From: Euglena gracilis
Taxonomy: Eukaryota > Euglenida > Euglenophyceae > Euglenales
Reading direction: 5' to 3'
Length of the DNA: 64,000 nt
Assembly: GCA_039621445.1 (NCBI GenBank)
Contig: CP154957.1
Location: 37,168,382 to 37,232,381, forward strand
Shown here one piece after another: positions 34,501 through 43,565 of this stretch (position 1 is its first letter; every line of letters begins with the position of its first letter). Made by a program: the position numbers and the translations under genes. Under the pieces are notes generated by a model. That model saw only the letters and a list, made by a program, of their open reading frames with translations. It was not told where the DNA came from and made no database searches.

Positions 34501-35546
34501 TCAAGGTTTTGCTTTTGGAGAATGTTGTCCTCGAAATCGCGGACCCGTACAAACCATACGTGTTGGAAGTCGACAGCAGCGATTACGCTGTTGGCGGAGT
34601 TCTTAGCCAGCATAATGCGGCGAATGAGCTCCGACCTGTGGCTTTCTTCAGCAGAAAGTTACAGGGCGACGATGGAAAAGGTCAAGTCAAATGGAGTATA
34701 CGCGAGAAGGAAACCTACGCAATCGTGCTTATACTCCAGAAATTCCGAAGCTGGGTAGCCAGCAGCCTCGTCCAGATCCTCGTCAAGACCGACCATGAGA
34801 GTCTCCAACACTGGTACACCGAGGATTTGAACAAGGCCATGTCATCGGTCGGAAGGCGATGCAGATGGCATGAGTTCTTGAGTCAATTCAACCTTGTGGT
34901 TATCTATACCCCTGGTCACACACAAAAAGTAGCGGATCCGCTCAGTCGGGCCCCTTGGTATTACCCTGGGAACCCGGATGAGGGAGACGCGACTTTTCAT
35001 GGAAGTCAGGAAGCTGACGAATACGCACGTCGAAACGACGCTGCGGATAATCTTTTGGACTCTTTTCCCGTTTCACAACTATTCCTGGTCGCACCAGTGC
35101 GAGGAAGGCGCCGACGTGGAAGCACGTCCGGACCCCGGCGTATTACGCGCACGGAGTCCCCTTCCCCACTGTTCTTTCGCGAATGGGATTATAGTCGTGA
35201 TCCGGTGTATGACACCATTGTCACCAGACTTCGTAATGGCGAAGTGCTGGACAATTTCACTCTTTCACCTTTACGGTTGGTTTTTCGCAATGAATCGGGT
35301 TACAAATATTGTATCCCCCAGGACCTGGTTGATGATGTGATTTTGTGTTATCACAACCATGGTCACCCTGGGGCCCCCAAACTTCTTTCGTTGGTGGGCC
35401 GCAGGTATTGCACAACCCTGAGCGAGAAAGAGCTTTACTCACTCACGCTGTTTGCGAATAGCACAACGGTGTCAAATTTGTCAAGCGGTAAAACCCCGCA
35501 GAGGTACCCCCCCTGGTACGATGGACTTTTTCCCCGTACCCCCTGA
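31539..35546 (+). CDS. pol: Pol: protease, methyltransferase-like domain, RT, RNase H
   Basis: Made by readthrough from gag; the first Met is at 31584. Aspartic protease motif LIDTGCRIALLF (DTG at 31842-31850). About 500 residues follow before RT: a Pro/Thr-rich linker, a Cys-rich patch (CVHC...CGC), then a domain with EIDAFSSNAHARLPRHW and TVLWMHPPPKLI (about nt 32960-33400) resembling the DIRS methyltransferase-like tail. RT: WRLVLDYRYLN, LEDGFHQM, catalytic YIDD at 34080-34091. RNase H: EVDSSDYAVGG, REKETYAI, KTDHESL, VADPLSR. Then the start of the integrase zinc domain (YHNHGHPG). A tandem ACTCACTC at 35437-35444, absent from copy D, shifts the frame just before the zinc-binding CxxC, so the ORF ends prematurely at 35546. 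Confidence 0.93.
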   Translation, partial: GSPRSEGTDLWADEQMEVRPDQPYPPCPSAFTVSTRNYFGSPTPHSTFPLGMLSKVGKGSWESWHANVFPPDPSLCVPPMELLVQAEIRIQNFSTKVKILIDTGCRIALLFRLGLIPTPLLVSAKKPIKITTADNTPMCGGDLGCVLEILLPIIPKHHSQPPQLQHFTNIWGYESGIHGSDVILGYPFLRQYRLVVDCHSHGLRTAPTTSMPPKPPSPLSSARMTTTFPTPLPTMATPLSTTPTTVFHTRGTEKASPLPNDTPTCVPHEAGQASSGTPAVSLGYKTKAQRPEVITVSSSRPATPPLRFPPVVPNPGTPVQDSPANAIDTHLHAHLSHQHTSFQCVHCRRISTQSDFDCGCLVENPTLITIPNTEATPNNTLGCSPQCAEIHRVLQQRGLASLFGKAKSVIPNNNRDHTWYEFDAEWGNPQPVQTPLGLPLEVVEDNPHVCGSIHCVSALQPGNRVHGYAKRVWNAFNFGQYRILERWFSKIATLADSFDLALEIDAFSSNAHARLPRHWSQHSNAFDKFWGDTVLWMHPPPKLIECAVEKILRDEARGVILIPIIPEAEWFTQISYVCFHWWDLPTNVPIFEDFCGKILPPLQEIIFRVCFFDAFGMSEFAVPRKLGSPRDTLVVSAVIESAGQHPKSAEFCSRITREFHGVLENPVYACDIDPAIRGPFGVCKIELKDGAKPMHRKFFRCSGEREQALNEMIEKLIQRKWIVPSKSEWTSQAFVVPKPPDPSGQKKWRLVLDYRYLNSQTRDDPFPLPLIEDLITKQSENRLWSIFDLEDGFHQMHLHPDSQPYTAFVTSKGVYQWTVLPMGVKNGPAMFQRMIQWVLRDLPFAIVYIDDVLVGTPPPSAKSSEDILVTHFHHVCAVLTAFQKHVLFAKGAKMHLFRILIKFCGHILSNGQRKAAPSKLEAIKKWTPEVIKTITHLKGFLGLAQYYAIYMKDFAKIAVPLTKQLKNRAVDNTKVIWDDQMREALEKIKVLLLENVVLEIADPYKPYVLEVDSSDYAVGGVLSQHNAANELRPVAFFSRKLQGDDGKGQVKWSIREKETYAIVLILQKFRSWVASSLVQILVKTDHESLQHWYTEDLNKAMSSVGRRCRWHEFLSQFNLVVIYTPGHTQKVADPLSRAPWYYPGNPDEGDATFHGSQEADEYARRNDAADNLLDSFPVSQLFLVAPVRGRRRRGSTSGPRRITRTESPSPLFFREWDYSRDPVYDTIVTRLRNGEVLDNFTLSPLRLVFRNESGYKYCIPQDLVDDVILCYHNHGHPGAPKLLSLVGRRYCTTLSEKELYSLTLFANSTTVSNLSSGKTPQRYPPWYDGLFPRTP

Positions 35547-36642
35547 CATTTTTACATCCCTCTGCATGGATTTTCTGGAATTAGAACCGTGCAAAGGAAC
35601 GGACGACAAAATTTACGATTACGTTTTTGTTGTCGTCTGCAGGCTGAGTGGGTACATTGTAGCCATTCCATGCCAGAAGTCAGGGTTGACTGCCCAAAGT
35701 TTGGCAACTATATTTTTGGAGAAATGCATTTGCTTAATGGGTTTACCGAATGAAATCGTGAGTGATCAAGACCATTTGATTTCTTCAAGGTTTTTCACCA
35801 CTTTGTGCGGTTTACTCGGAATCGAGCAACATTTTTCCATTATATACCGACCCAAAGGCAATGGTAGAGCCGAGGCAGCCGTGAAATCCGTTGTGAATAT
35901 GCTTCGCCTTTCACTGGCTGACTCGCGCAGCAACTGGATATCAGTTCTACCATGGTCTTTGTTTTATATCAATACCCTACCAGGGTTGGTTTTACCGCAC
36001 TCTCCTTATAAATTAGTTTTCGGACGGGACCCTCCGGCCATAGGGGATGTCCCTTCGGAGAGACCCGCCCGAACGAGTGTCAGTTGCGAGACCTGGTTTG
36101 CGGAAGTAGAAAATCTACGTTCTGCGGTCCAGAAGCGCGTGACTGATATTCATGCAACCAAACGGAAATCGTTTTTGCAGAATTTCAAGTCACCTGTGTA
36201 TAGTCCCGGTGACCGCGTGTGGGTACGGAATAGCCGTACTCGCATGCAGTCTTCCAAGCTGGACCCTCTCTGGCTCGGCCCCTGCGAAATCCTAGAAAGA
36301 CTAGGTACCAGCGGGCGTTACAAGGTTGCATTACCGAATGGTGTTGAGGACGTTCATATGGACGACTTCAAACCATACCTGTCGCCACCGGATGGGAAAC
36401 CCATCCCGTGTTTGCACTTCAAACCCCGTTCCAGATTACCTGAGACGGACGACTTTGTAGTCGATAAAATTATCGATCACAAAATCGACAAAGGTATGCA
36501 CCTTTGGAAGGTCCGCTGGAAAGGGTATGGGCCCGAGGAGGACACTTGGGAGCCAGCAACCAGTTTTGTTGGGTATGTCCAACAGGATTGGAAGCTGTGG
36601 AATAAGAAACATAACATTGATGTTTCCATGACAAGTTTTTGA
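35452..36642 (+). CDS. int: integrase with C-terminal chromodomain
   Basis: Inserts element DNA into the genome. This frame differs from the RT frame owing to the 4-bp duplication just upstream. It carries RCQICQ (the CC half of HHCC); catalytic D,D35E with CMDFLELEP, VSDQDHLI and GNGRAEAAV, with 35 residues between the last two acidic residues; a GPF/Y-type module (PLWLGPCEILERLG); and a chromodomain at about nt 36448-36600 (VDKIIDHK, WKVRWKGYG, DTWEPATSF). Chromodomain integrases target histone-marked chromatin, which places the family among chromoviruses. Ends with TGA, followed at once by the hairpin CATGGG-AAA-CCCATG at 36648-36662. Copy D has the same chromodomain with conservative changes. 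Confidence 0.93.
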   Translation: MRIAQRCQICQAVKPRRGTPPGTMDFFPVPPDIFTSLCMDFLELEPCKGTDDKIYDYVFVVVCRLSGYIVAIPCQKSGLTAQSLATIFLEKCICLMGLPNEIVSDQDHLISSRFFTTLCGLLGIEQHFSIIYRPKGNGRAEAAVKSVVNMLRLSLADSRSNWISVLPWSLFYINTLPGLVLPHSPYKLVFGRDPPAIGDVPSERPARTSVSCETWFAEVENLRSAVQKRVTDIHATKRKSFLQNFKSPVYSPGDRVWVRNSRTRMQSSKLDPLWLGPCEILERLGTSGRYKVALPNGVEDVHMDDFKPYLSPPDGKPIPCLHFKPRSRLPETDDFVVDKIIDHKIDKGMHLWKVRWKGYGPEEDTWEPATSFVGYVQQDWKLWNKKHNIDVSMTSF

Positions 36643-36674
36643 GAACGCATGGGAAACCCATGTTGTTTTCTCTT

Positions 36675-36713
36675 CTTTTTATCATTGATTCTTATCATTC
36701 TTTCTTTCCGCAG
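36675..36713 (+). promoter_or_regulatory. splice acceptor-like site before ORF3
   Basis: A pyrimidine-rich tract ends CTTTCTTTCCGCAG/A at 36713, in the 160-bp gap between integrase and ORF3. Copy D has TTCTCTATCTTTCTCGCAG/A at the equivalent place although the surrounding sequence is diverged. It probably makes a subgenomic ORF3 mRNA. Confidence 0.65.
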
Positions 36714-36804
36714 ACTTTTTAGCAAATAATACTCAAGCGGTTACCCTCACACACCTTACAACCAACAACCCAAACATCCCACCGTACCGACCCCGGGCTG
36801 TATT

Positions 36805-39800
36805 ATGCTGCCCGGTGGAAGGGAGCCAGGCGGAGGACCGCCTTACCACCCCACCACTCACCCTCAACCTGACCAGTATGCGTACCGATACGGTACGCAG
36901 CCACCTGCACGGACTGCGGCTCAGGGAAACCCTGAAGCCAGCAGCAGTAGCAGGATGACCCAGATGCCCGCGGAAGCGCGGCCATCTCAGCCATCAGGCT
37001 CTCGTCGCCTCCCACCGTATGCGGGTGTGATGATCCACCGCACGGCGGAGACGATGAACCGGGTTATGCGTATGAGCGCAAACCCGGCACCAGACCAACT
37101 CACACAGGCATTGTGGGATGACCACTGCCGTAAAGTTTTGACCATCGCGAATACCCCTCCGGCCCTGTGGTGTATGTGCGCCCAGGCGACGATGACCGGT
37201 CTGGTGTATTACACCGACCCGGACGCGTCGGGATTCGCGGCAGACATTACCATGCGTGACCTGGGCGTGGAAGTCCCGCCACAGGTCGCACGGCAGGTAC
37301 CACCAGTTGGCACTTACACTGCACATTTTCGTGCTCACTCCCCCGGATTACCCGAGGAAGAGACAGTGGAAGCACCTGTCCGGAGTGAACACCCACGCGT
37401 GAAAGAAAGCATTTTTAGATCCCCTGAGCGCGTGCCCCGGCGGGATTATCCTGCAGAGGAGCATGTGTCTCAGTACGCCGTCTCTGGGGATTATCCCCAG
37501 GAGGCGCCAAGGCCACAGGATCAGTACGTATATCCACCTCAACCCCACCCAACTATACCTGACCCTATCCCACGACGTCCTGCGGAGGGAAACCCTCCCC
37601 CGACGTCTGACTCTGCCCGAAGCGCTCGTCCGCGGGAAGCCGCGGCAGCGCCTCGTGCGGCACCAGTTCCCCCGGCACGGGATGAACCCGTTAACCCGTG
37701 GACTGGTCGGCCGTTCGAGACTGAGGAGGAGCGTCAACAGTATGAATATGCTGTGACGATCCAACGACAAATCGCACGTCGCCCCCCTGTTTCCGCTGGC
37801 CAGGGATACCCTGCCCGGGCGGAAATGACACGGGAAGAGCGCCAGCAGTATGATGCTGCTGTGTCGGCTCTCACAGGAGTCCCAGCTCCATCACGATCAA
37901 GTCAACCAGCGCGACAGCAGGACGTTGCTGTGGCGGAAGCACGGCCTACAAGTTCTGCCGCCGGCAAGCGTGACCGCGGCCCGGAAAATCTGACGCCGCA
38001 GCCACAGCGCCGCTCGCCGAGGTCGGAAAATCCGCCCGCGGCGATGCATGTCGACGCTGAGGAGGAAGCTCCACAAGCGCCAGACGTGACGGCAGAACGG
38101 GCACGTCGGGAAACCCGACCATCCCCAGTCGCACCGGTTTACTCGAATCGTGGTGATGCTGAGCAGGAATTTGCTCGGACGCCAAGCACGGAATCCGTGA
38201 CTTACCCAGTGTTTACGCCAGAAGACCCAGAATACTGGGAATACTTTGACCCATACCGGGCGACATTCGAATGGCTGTCAAACACAAAGGGCAAGGGTAA
38301 AGGAAAGGGTAAAGGTAAGGGGAAAGGAAAAGGCCAGGAGAAAGGTGGGAAAGCCCCACCTGGCAAAGGCGGAAAAGCCGCCTGGTCAGCTCCAGGCAAA
38401 GGCGGAAAATCTGCCGGACCCCCAGCAGGTAAGGGCGGGAAAGCCGCCGAACCTTCGAAAACGAAGGATTATGACGTTGCCTCAGTGTTCAAGTACCTGG
38501 AGGAGATCTGGCCGAAAATCGACGAAGATCTCCAAAAGTTCACAAGGGCAGGCAACGTGATCCACCGACCACCGGATGCGGTGCTCGAAGTGGTGCAGAA
38601 TCGTATGAACGATCACTGCAAACGTTTTTTCTACAGTGCCGAACTTCATGCGTTCGAGGGATACCCTCATTCGAATGAAGTTGTCCTGGACCAGATGCCT
38701 GGTTTCTGGGAATTGTGGTTCTGGTTGGGATACCCCTGCCAGAATTTCGGCATTTTTACCGACCGAAACGGTCTGACGTATACCGATTGCCTGAATACCT
38801 GTGAAGACGGCGAAACGTTCGTTGCACAGTTGAAGGAAATCTTCAACCACATGTTTTCAGTCAGCGCACTGGGAATCCAGTGGAAGTATTACCCCCTGCC
38901 GGAGAAACTCCAGGCACAGGCTGCGGTAATGTTCACGAACAACCTCCAAGTCTTCTTGGACAGCATGTATGGCATGCTGTTCAAGGTATTGGACGTGGAC
39001 CTCGCGTACCCCCAGCGGTACAAACTGGAATGCCAGTTTTGCAAGGAAGTCCACATCGTTGACTTCTGGGGTTTCGGAGAACGCGGAAAACCGCCTCCGT
39101 CTGCCGAGAATGCCGGCAGCCAGCCGACCAGGAGATTCCTCCTGCATCAGTGCCGGAATCCCCAGATTGGAACGCAAGACCGAAAGGTGCTGAAACAGCA
39201 CCGGCAGAAAATATTTCTGCTGCAGCAGTACTGGCACAGGGCGTGGATTACCTACGTCCTAGAGGTCTACATATATTTCCTGGAATATATGACCGCCGAT
39301 GTGGAAATCCACAGAAAGTGGTTGCCTCGGGGATATATGGAGGTGAACGCCAGACCCAATGACCCAGACCAGCGCAGGATGAACCTGCGACCAGACTGGG
39401 AAGAGGCCGAAATCGGTCTCCAGGAACACCTGGATACCCAATTCGGGAATATCCTGATATGGGAGGATTTTCAGATGTTTTTCGCGGCGCACGAAGGGGA
39501 AGTCCCTCGTTACGCGTTGCCACTGCCAGCATTCCTGGAAGAAACAGGAGAGTTTGGCGTGACTGACCATTGTCGACGGCAGTGGGAAGACCTTTGCTTG
39601 ATCGACGATGATCAACCACAACCTCCACCCGAAAGCTGGGTGAGAGCGACGTGGCCACCCCCATACCCCAACTCTGACAGGAGTGAAAGTATTAGCTTTT
39701 TCCGCCTGTCAAACGCACAAGGGTGCTACAGGAGCGGGAAAGACCCGCGTTCTGCAGCACAGCTACACGCAGCCGAATCCTCTCCGGAAGCGGACGAGGA

Positions 39801-42234
39801 GGAGGAGGAGGTCCCCATGGCTGAGGATGAACCTCAGCCAACGGAACCTCCGGCACGGGAAACCCGTAGCCCATCGGTAGTGATGCTGGATACTGTGGCA
39901 GAAACCGCCCAACACCCAGGATCACAAGCAGGTGAAATGACACCTGTCCCTCTATCACCAGCCTCACTGGGTACAGCGGGTGTACCAACCCCTCCGCGGG
40001 AAAACCCTCCGGAAACGGTACCCCACACGCCTGGGGTATTACGCCTCAAGCTCCCTGTTTCCGGGGAAACCCCGTCAACAGAAGAGCCAGCCGAGGAGCC
40101 CACTTCAGGTGAGGAGAGACGCACCTCCCTGGGCGGACGCGTACTCGGTGGTTTACGGTCACTGATCGCAGTAGTCACTCCACGTGGCACTGCGGCCAGT
40201 TCTTCCACAGCTGCGGCGGAAACTGCCCAGCTGACGGAAGACACATCTGCAGCCATGGTGGAGGATGAACCTCGCCCAACGGCAGCGCCACCGCCAGTGT
40301 CGGAAGCGACACGGACGGAAGGCGTACAGACAGCAATGACTGTGGAGACAACACCAGCCGTGTCAGTACAGGATGATCCTGTATCGACACCGGCGGTACC
40401 ACCGGAGGCACGGGATGAACCCGTATCTCACGGTACAGCCACAGTCACGGCAGAGAAGCGTCAAGGCACACGGACACCGGCGTCTGAAAAACAGGCCGAG
40501 CGGGCGTCCATGCCTCCACCACAGGCTCAGCCAGCGCGAAGTGCACAGGCTAGGCCTACACCAACACCATCCCCCACGGCTACCCCTGGGAAACCTTCGG
40601 GAGCCGCGAAGGAGCATGTAGGACGACCATCAGCTCGGGAAACCCCTGCTGAAGGTCAACGACGTTCGGCGTCGGGGAAAAGACCCCCGTCCCAAGCGTC
40701 ACCACGCACGTGGGCAAGCAAACGAGACGCCGAGCGGCGACCCTCGGAGACTCCGGAAACCGGAAGCCCGAAGGCCCCGGCGAAAAGTAAACCGGGCGCC
40801 GCACCTTGTAAGCCCACACCGAAATCTGGTGATCAGCCCCCACCGAAAGGCGGTGGTGGTGCTGGCGGCCAGAGTGCTGCATCCTCTTCTCGGGGATTAA
40901 CCTCGGGACAAGGATTCACGCATGTCACGTCATCCGGCTATGGGAAAACCTCACAGCCGAAACCTCCGACAAAGGGGCAGGGAAAATCCCGCGCCTCGAC
41001 AGCCGAGACACCTTCAGAAGACGAAGTTGTCATCGACTGGAACGCGATCAATCAGGATGACCCTGACATTCATGACCTGAAAAACAGGTACATGAAGATT
41101 ACACATAAATTGAGGACACAGCAATGCCTTAACCGGTGGATTGAGCCACTGTTCTGTCAGGGACGGAAATGGTCCTTTGATCAGAATGCGACCTGGAATT
41201 ATTACAATTCCAGATCTCCCCGTGTTTTGGCCCAATTCTTCGGTGAGGAATTCCTCATCGACAAAACAACGGAAAACCGTTTTGTGTGGCTTTGCACTGT
41301 ATGCCACAAGATGTACAACAGTGCACTTGACCTGGGATTACCCCTCGTCCATGTGTGCAACCCTGTGGATCAGAAATCGTTCCACAAGGATGTATACATC
41401 CCTAACTGTGCCGCCTTGGTATGCGCCAAGTGCGTGGACAGTTGGACCCACAAGCACAAGTTCAGCTACACAGACCGAGACGGTACGAATGTACCAGTTC
41501 TCTGCGTCAACTGCCTTCGAGGTACCTTTTGGCACACTGCGGAAGGCGCAGTACGCACAATCGTGCCAAGTGCCGAGAAGCCACTGGAGGAATACTCCAC
41601 CTTGAACAAAAAGTTCAAGGACTTTTTCAAGTATGCCAACCTCAAGCTCGACGACTACCGCCACACGGGAATGGCCCGTGGGTGGCAGATCGACAGTGGG
41701 GCGATACGCCTCGCTGCTGAGGAGGCAGGGGTAAGATTACCTTACCTCTGGAAAACATCAGACAGGGAAAAGATACTTTTCCGCCTGTTCCAAAACCAGG
41801 ACCGAAACGGTCGCTGGTGCCTGCCACAATGGCCACCCGAAAGCCACGGGATGACCTGGAAAGACTGGCTTGGGGCCGTATTACGACCCCATACAGTCCG
41901 GGCGGAATGCGCCTATCACATGCCGATTGACTTCCACCCGGGGAATGCCCCGCAGGTGTCAGCCAATCACCCAAGGATGAACTACTTCATCTGGCCAGCC
42001 ACTCTACCCAGGAAATTCTGGGAGAAGCTGCAATGGTTCCTCGCGGAAAGAGCGAGTGCAACCAAGCACACAGTCCCCGAAGGATGGGTTCGGGACTGGG
42101 TGGCACCTGATTTTGAATACGAATCGCCAGAAACCTGGCTCGTAGATAGGCCACCACCACCACAATTCCAGATGGTCCTTGTGGAAGATCCCTTGGACTC
42201 CCGCCATGATTATTGGCGGCTGGAACGGATGTAA
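36805..42234 (+). CDS. ORF3, 1,809-codon conserved protein of unknown function
   Basis: A single uninterrupted frame in the position where retroviruses carry env. I do not recognise it. Layout: N-terminal block (about 68-185) with LPPYAGVMIHRTAETMNR and IANTPPALWC; Pro/Arg/Glu-rich disordered stretch; Lys-Gly repeat (about 495-513) and GKGGK motifs; central globular block (about 555-960) rich in aromatic residues, with CQFCKEVH; a second disordered stretch; C-terminal block (about 1404-1809) with LCTVCHKMY, CAALVCAKC and VLCVNC, suggesting bound zinc. No signal peptide or clear membrane span is visible, so an envelope protein is unlikely. The N-terminal block is conserved in diverged copy D (LPPYAREMIFRSTETLGR, VANTPVAEWC), which supports translation. 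Probably expressed by splicing to the acceptor at 36713. A nucleic-acid-binding or particle protein is only a guess. Confidence 0.88.
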   Translation: MLPGGREPGGGPPYHPTTHPQPDQYAYRYGTQPPARTAAQGNPEASSSSRMTQMPAEARPSQPSGSRRLPPYAGVMIHRTAETMNRVMRMSANPAPDQLTQALWDDHCRKVLTIANTPPALWCMCAQATMTGLVYYTDPDASGFAADITMRDLGVEVPPQVARQVPPVGTYTAHFRAHSPGLPEEETVEAPVRSEHPRVKESIFRSPERVPRRDYPAEEHVSQYAVSGDYPQEAPRPQDQYVYPPQPHPTIPDPIPRRPAEGNPPPTSDSARSARPREAAAAPRAAPVPPARDEPVNPWTGRPFETEEERQQYEYAVTIQRQIARRPPVSAGQGYPARAEMTREERQQYDAAVSALTGVPAPSRSSQPARQQDVAVAEARPTSSAAGKRDRGPENLTPQPQRRSPRSENPPAAMHVDAEEEAPQAPDVTAERARRETRPSPVAPVYSNRGDAEQEFARTPSTESVTYPVFTPEDPEYWEYFDPYRATFEWLSNTKGKGKGKGKGKGKGKGQEKGGKAPPGKGGKAAWSAPGKGGKSAGPPAGKGGKAAEPSKTKDYDVASVFKYLEEIWPKIDEDLQKFTRAGNVIHRPPDAVLEVVQNRMNDHCKRFFYSAELHAFEGYPHSNEVVLDQMPGFWELWFWLGYPCQNFGIFTDRNGLTYTDCLNTCEDGETFVAQLKEIFNHMFSVSALGIQWKYYPLPEKLQAQAAVMFTNNLQVFLDSMYGMLFKVLDVDLAYPQRYKLECQFCKEVHIVDFWGFGERGKPPPSAENAGSQPTRRFLLHQCRNPQIGTQDRKVLKQHRQKIFLLQQYWHRAWITYVLEVYIYFLEYMTADVEIHRKWLPRGYMEVNARPNDPDQRRMNLRPDWEEAEIGLQEHLDTQFGNILIWEDFQMFFAAHEGEVPRYALPLPAFLEETGEFGVTDHCRRQWEDLCLIDDDQPQPPPESWVRATWPPPYPNSDRSESISFFRLSNAQGCYRSGKDPRSAAQLHAAESSPEADEEEEEVPMAEDEPQPTEPPARETRSPSVVMLDTVAETAQHPGSQAGEMTPVPLSPASLGTAGVPTPPRENPPETVPHTPGVLRLKLPVSGETPSTEEPAEEPTSGEERRTSLGGRVLGGLRSLIAVVTPRGTAASSSTAAAETAQLTEDTSAAMVEDEPRPTAAPPPVSEATRTEGVQTAMTVETTPAVSVQDDPVSTPAVPPEARDEPVSHGTATVTAEKRQGTRTPASEKQAERASMPPPQAQPARSAQARPTPTPSPTATPGKPSGAAKEHVGRPSARETPAEGQRRSASGKRPPSQASPRTWASKRDAERRPSETPETGSPKAPAKSKPGAAPCKPTPKSGDQPPPKGGGGAGGQSAASSSRGLTSGQGFTHVTSSGYGKTSQPKPPTKGQGKSRASTAETPSEDEVVIDWNAINQDDPDIHDLKNRYMKITHKLRTQQCLNRWIEPLFCQGRKWSFDQNATWNYYNSRSPRVLAQFFGEEFLIDKTTENRFVWLCTVCHKMYNSALDLGLPLVHVCNPVDQKSFHKDVYIPNCAALVCAKCVDSWTHKHKFSYTDRDGTNVPVLCVNCLRGTFWHTAEGAVRTIVPSAEKPLEEYSTLNKKFKDFFKYANLKLDDYRHTGMARGWQIDSGAIRLAAEEAGVRLPYLWKTSDREKILFRLFQNQDRNGRWCLPQWPPESHGMTWKDWLGAVLRPHTVRAECAYHMPIDFHPGNAPQVSANHPRMNYFIWPATLPRKFWEKLQWFLAERASATKHTVPEGWVRDWVAPDFEYESPETWLVDRPPPPQFQMVLVEDPLDSRHDYWRLERM

Positions 42235-43128
42235 TGCCGAAACGGCATTACCAGGCTCATGTAAGGTAAGTGCCTTCATGGAGCCTGGACATCCATATCC
42301 TATATATATATACAATGGTAGCGGAAATCGCTAAACAGCCCTGGGATGAACCTGGGTCTGTGTCACTCTACGCTCTGGATGGAAGCATCCAAGAGCCCCC
42401 CCCCCCCGCCACCAGCCCCTCTGCCAATGGCCATGCGGACGGAAACCGTCTGCGAGAGGTAATCGCCTCTTATTGCGTCGTGAAGGAGCTACTGCTGTGA
42501 AGACCTTGGCAGCCGGGAAACCTGGCAAGCCGCTAAGTGACGCACAGCACACAGCGTGCACGCCGTAATAATAGGCCAACTTGTCACTTTTCGGCCCTAA
42601 GGTCCTTAAGGCTGCCAGACAGCAAAAATTCTGTTCTGGCCTAAGCCAGCCCCCCTCTCCTCCCTACTTTCCCCCCACCCCCGCAAAGCTGTCGCCGGCA
42701 GTCGGTTTTGTAAGTAGGCTTTTGTTTCCTAGTGCGGATATGACCGCCTAGGAGCCCTATCCGGGTATGACCAGGATAGGAGCCTGCCCCCCCCCTTCCA
42801 CACCTCTCCCCTCGGGATTTCAGCGAATCGCTTGACCAACCCCGCGTGCCTTTGGCACACCCAAACTGGGTGGATGGGACACTTTGTCAGGAAACCTGCC
42901 AAGCCCCGTTTCCCACAGTGGGCTTTTTCACACCCCACCTAAGCCGAAACGGCTAATAGGTAACCGCGAAACGCGGCTAACCTTTTGCGCGTTTTTGGGC
43001 TTTGGGTGGATGCCACTGTGCGGAAAGGAGAGACACCGAATGGAGAAGTGAACCCCACCTAGGGCAGCGTCAGATATCCTGACTGGACTGGGAAACCCTG
43101 GTCCATGAAGGAAATCGGGCGTAGCCCT
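42235..43128 (+). other. copy A 3' untranslated region rich in hairpins
   Basis: No long frame. GTAATGCCG-AAA-CGGCATTAC straddles the ORF3 stop (42231-42251). CCAGGCTC and GAGCCTGG (42251-42258, 42281-42288) enclose a consensus donor G/GTAAGT (42265/42266). More hairpins occur at 42438-42450, 42942-42954 and 42964-42976, all with AAA loops. A CCCCTCTCC-type pyrimidine stretch lies near 42650. Confidence 0.7.
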
Positions 43129-43138
43129 GGGAGGGGGA
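43129..43138 (+). promoter_or_regulatory. polypurine tract of copy A
   Basis: GGGAGGGGGA directly abuts the 3' LTR, the expected plus-strand primer site. Confidence 0.85.
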
Positions 43139-43565
43139 TGTGTACCAGGCACGTCCCAGCTCTGTAGGATATCTGCAGAGTGGGTTCTGTGACGGTCGCA
43201 CCACTGTGGAAAACCACAGCTGGTAGGATCGTGGCAGACCCTTCTGGGATCTGCCCCTGGACACGTCAGCACTTTTCTCTCCTTCCCCCACAGGTGGTAT
43301 TCTTTACTCTCACAATCTCAAAGTTTGACCATTGGTTTGTCAGAGGGAAAAACCCTCAGAACAGTCGAACTTGATCTCAGAAGAAACTTCTGAATCCTTG
43401 CTTTGTGCTTTGCTTCTTGGTGAATTGGGAAGAAAAGGGGAAAACCACTTTTCGTTACTCCAAAGACTTTTCCCTACCATAAGTAGGCTGCGCACCAAGG
43501 CGAAAGCGAAAGGCTTTTACAGAAAGTTCCAAAAAGGGGAAAAGGGAAAGCTTTGGACGTACACT
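43139..43565 (+). repeat. copy A 3' LTR
   Basis: 427 bp, nearly identical to the 5' LTR (about three substitutions and one deleted T). It ends GTACACT and is followed by the duplicated target CATTG. Confidence 0.95.

Larger units (their letters stand above)
26723..43565 (+). mobile_element. complete 16.8-kb Ty3/gypsy chromodomain retrotransposon, copy A
   Basis: Both LTRs, PBS, polypurine tract, gag, pol, integrase with chromodomain and a third ORF are present. The 5-bp target duplication CATTG lies at 26718-26722 and 43566-43570. The LTRs differ by about three substitutions and one indel, so insertion is recent. Two small frame disruptions (27917-27925 and 35437-35444) affect gag and the RT-integrase boundary. 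The element is over twice the usual Ty3/gypsy length because of its large gag, a domain between protease and RT, and ORF3. Confidence 0.95.

Noticed and set aside
36805-42234. ORF3 as an envelope glycoprotein
   Set aside because: The position suggests env, but there is no signal peptide, no clear transmembrane segment and long Lys-Gly and Pro-rich stretches.
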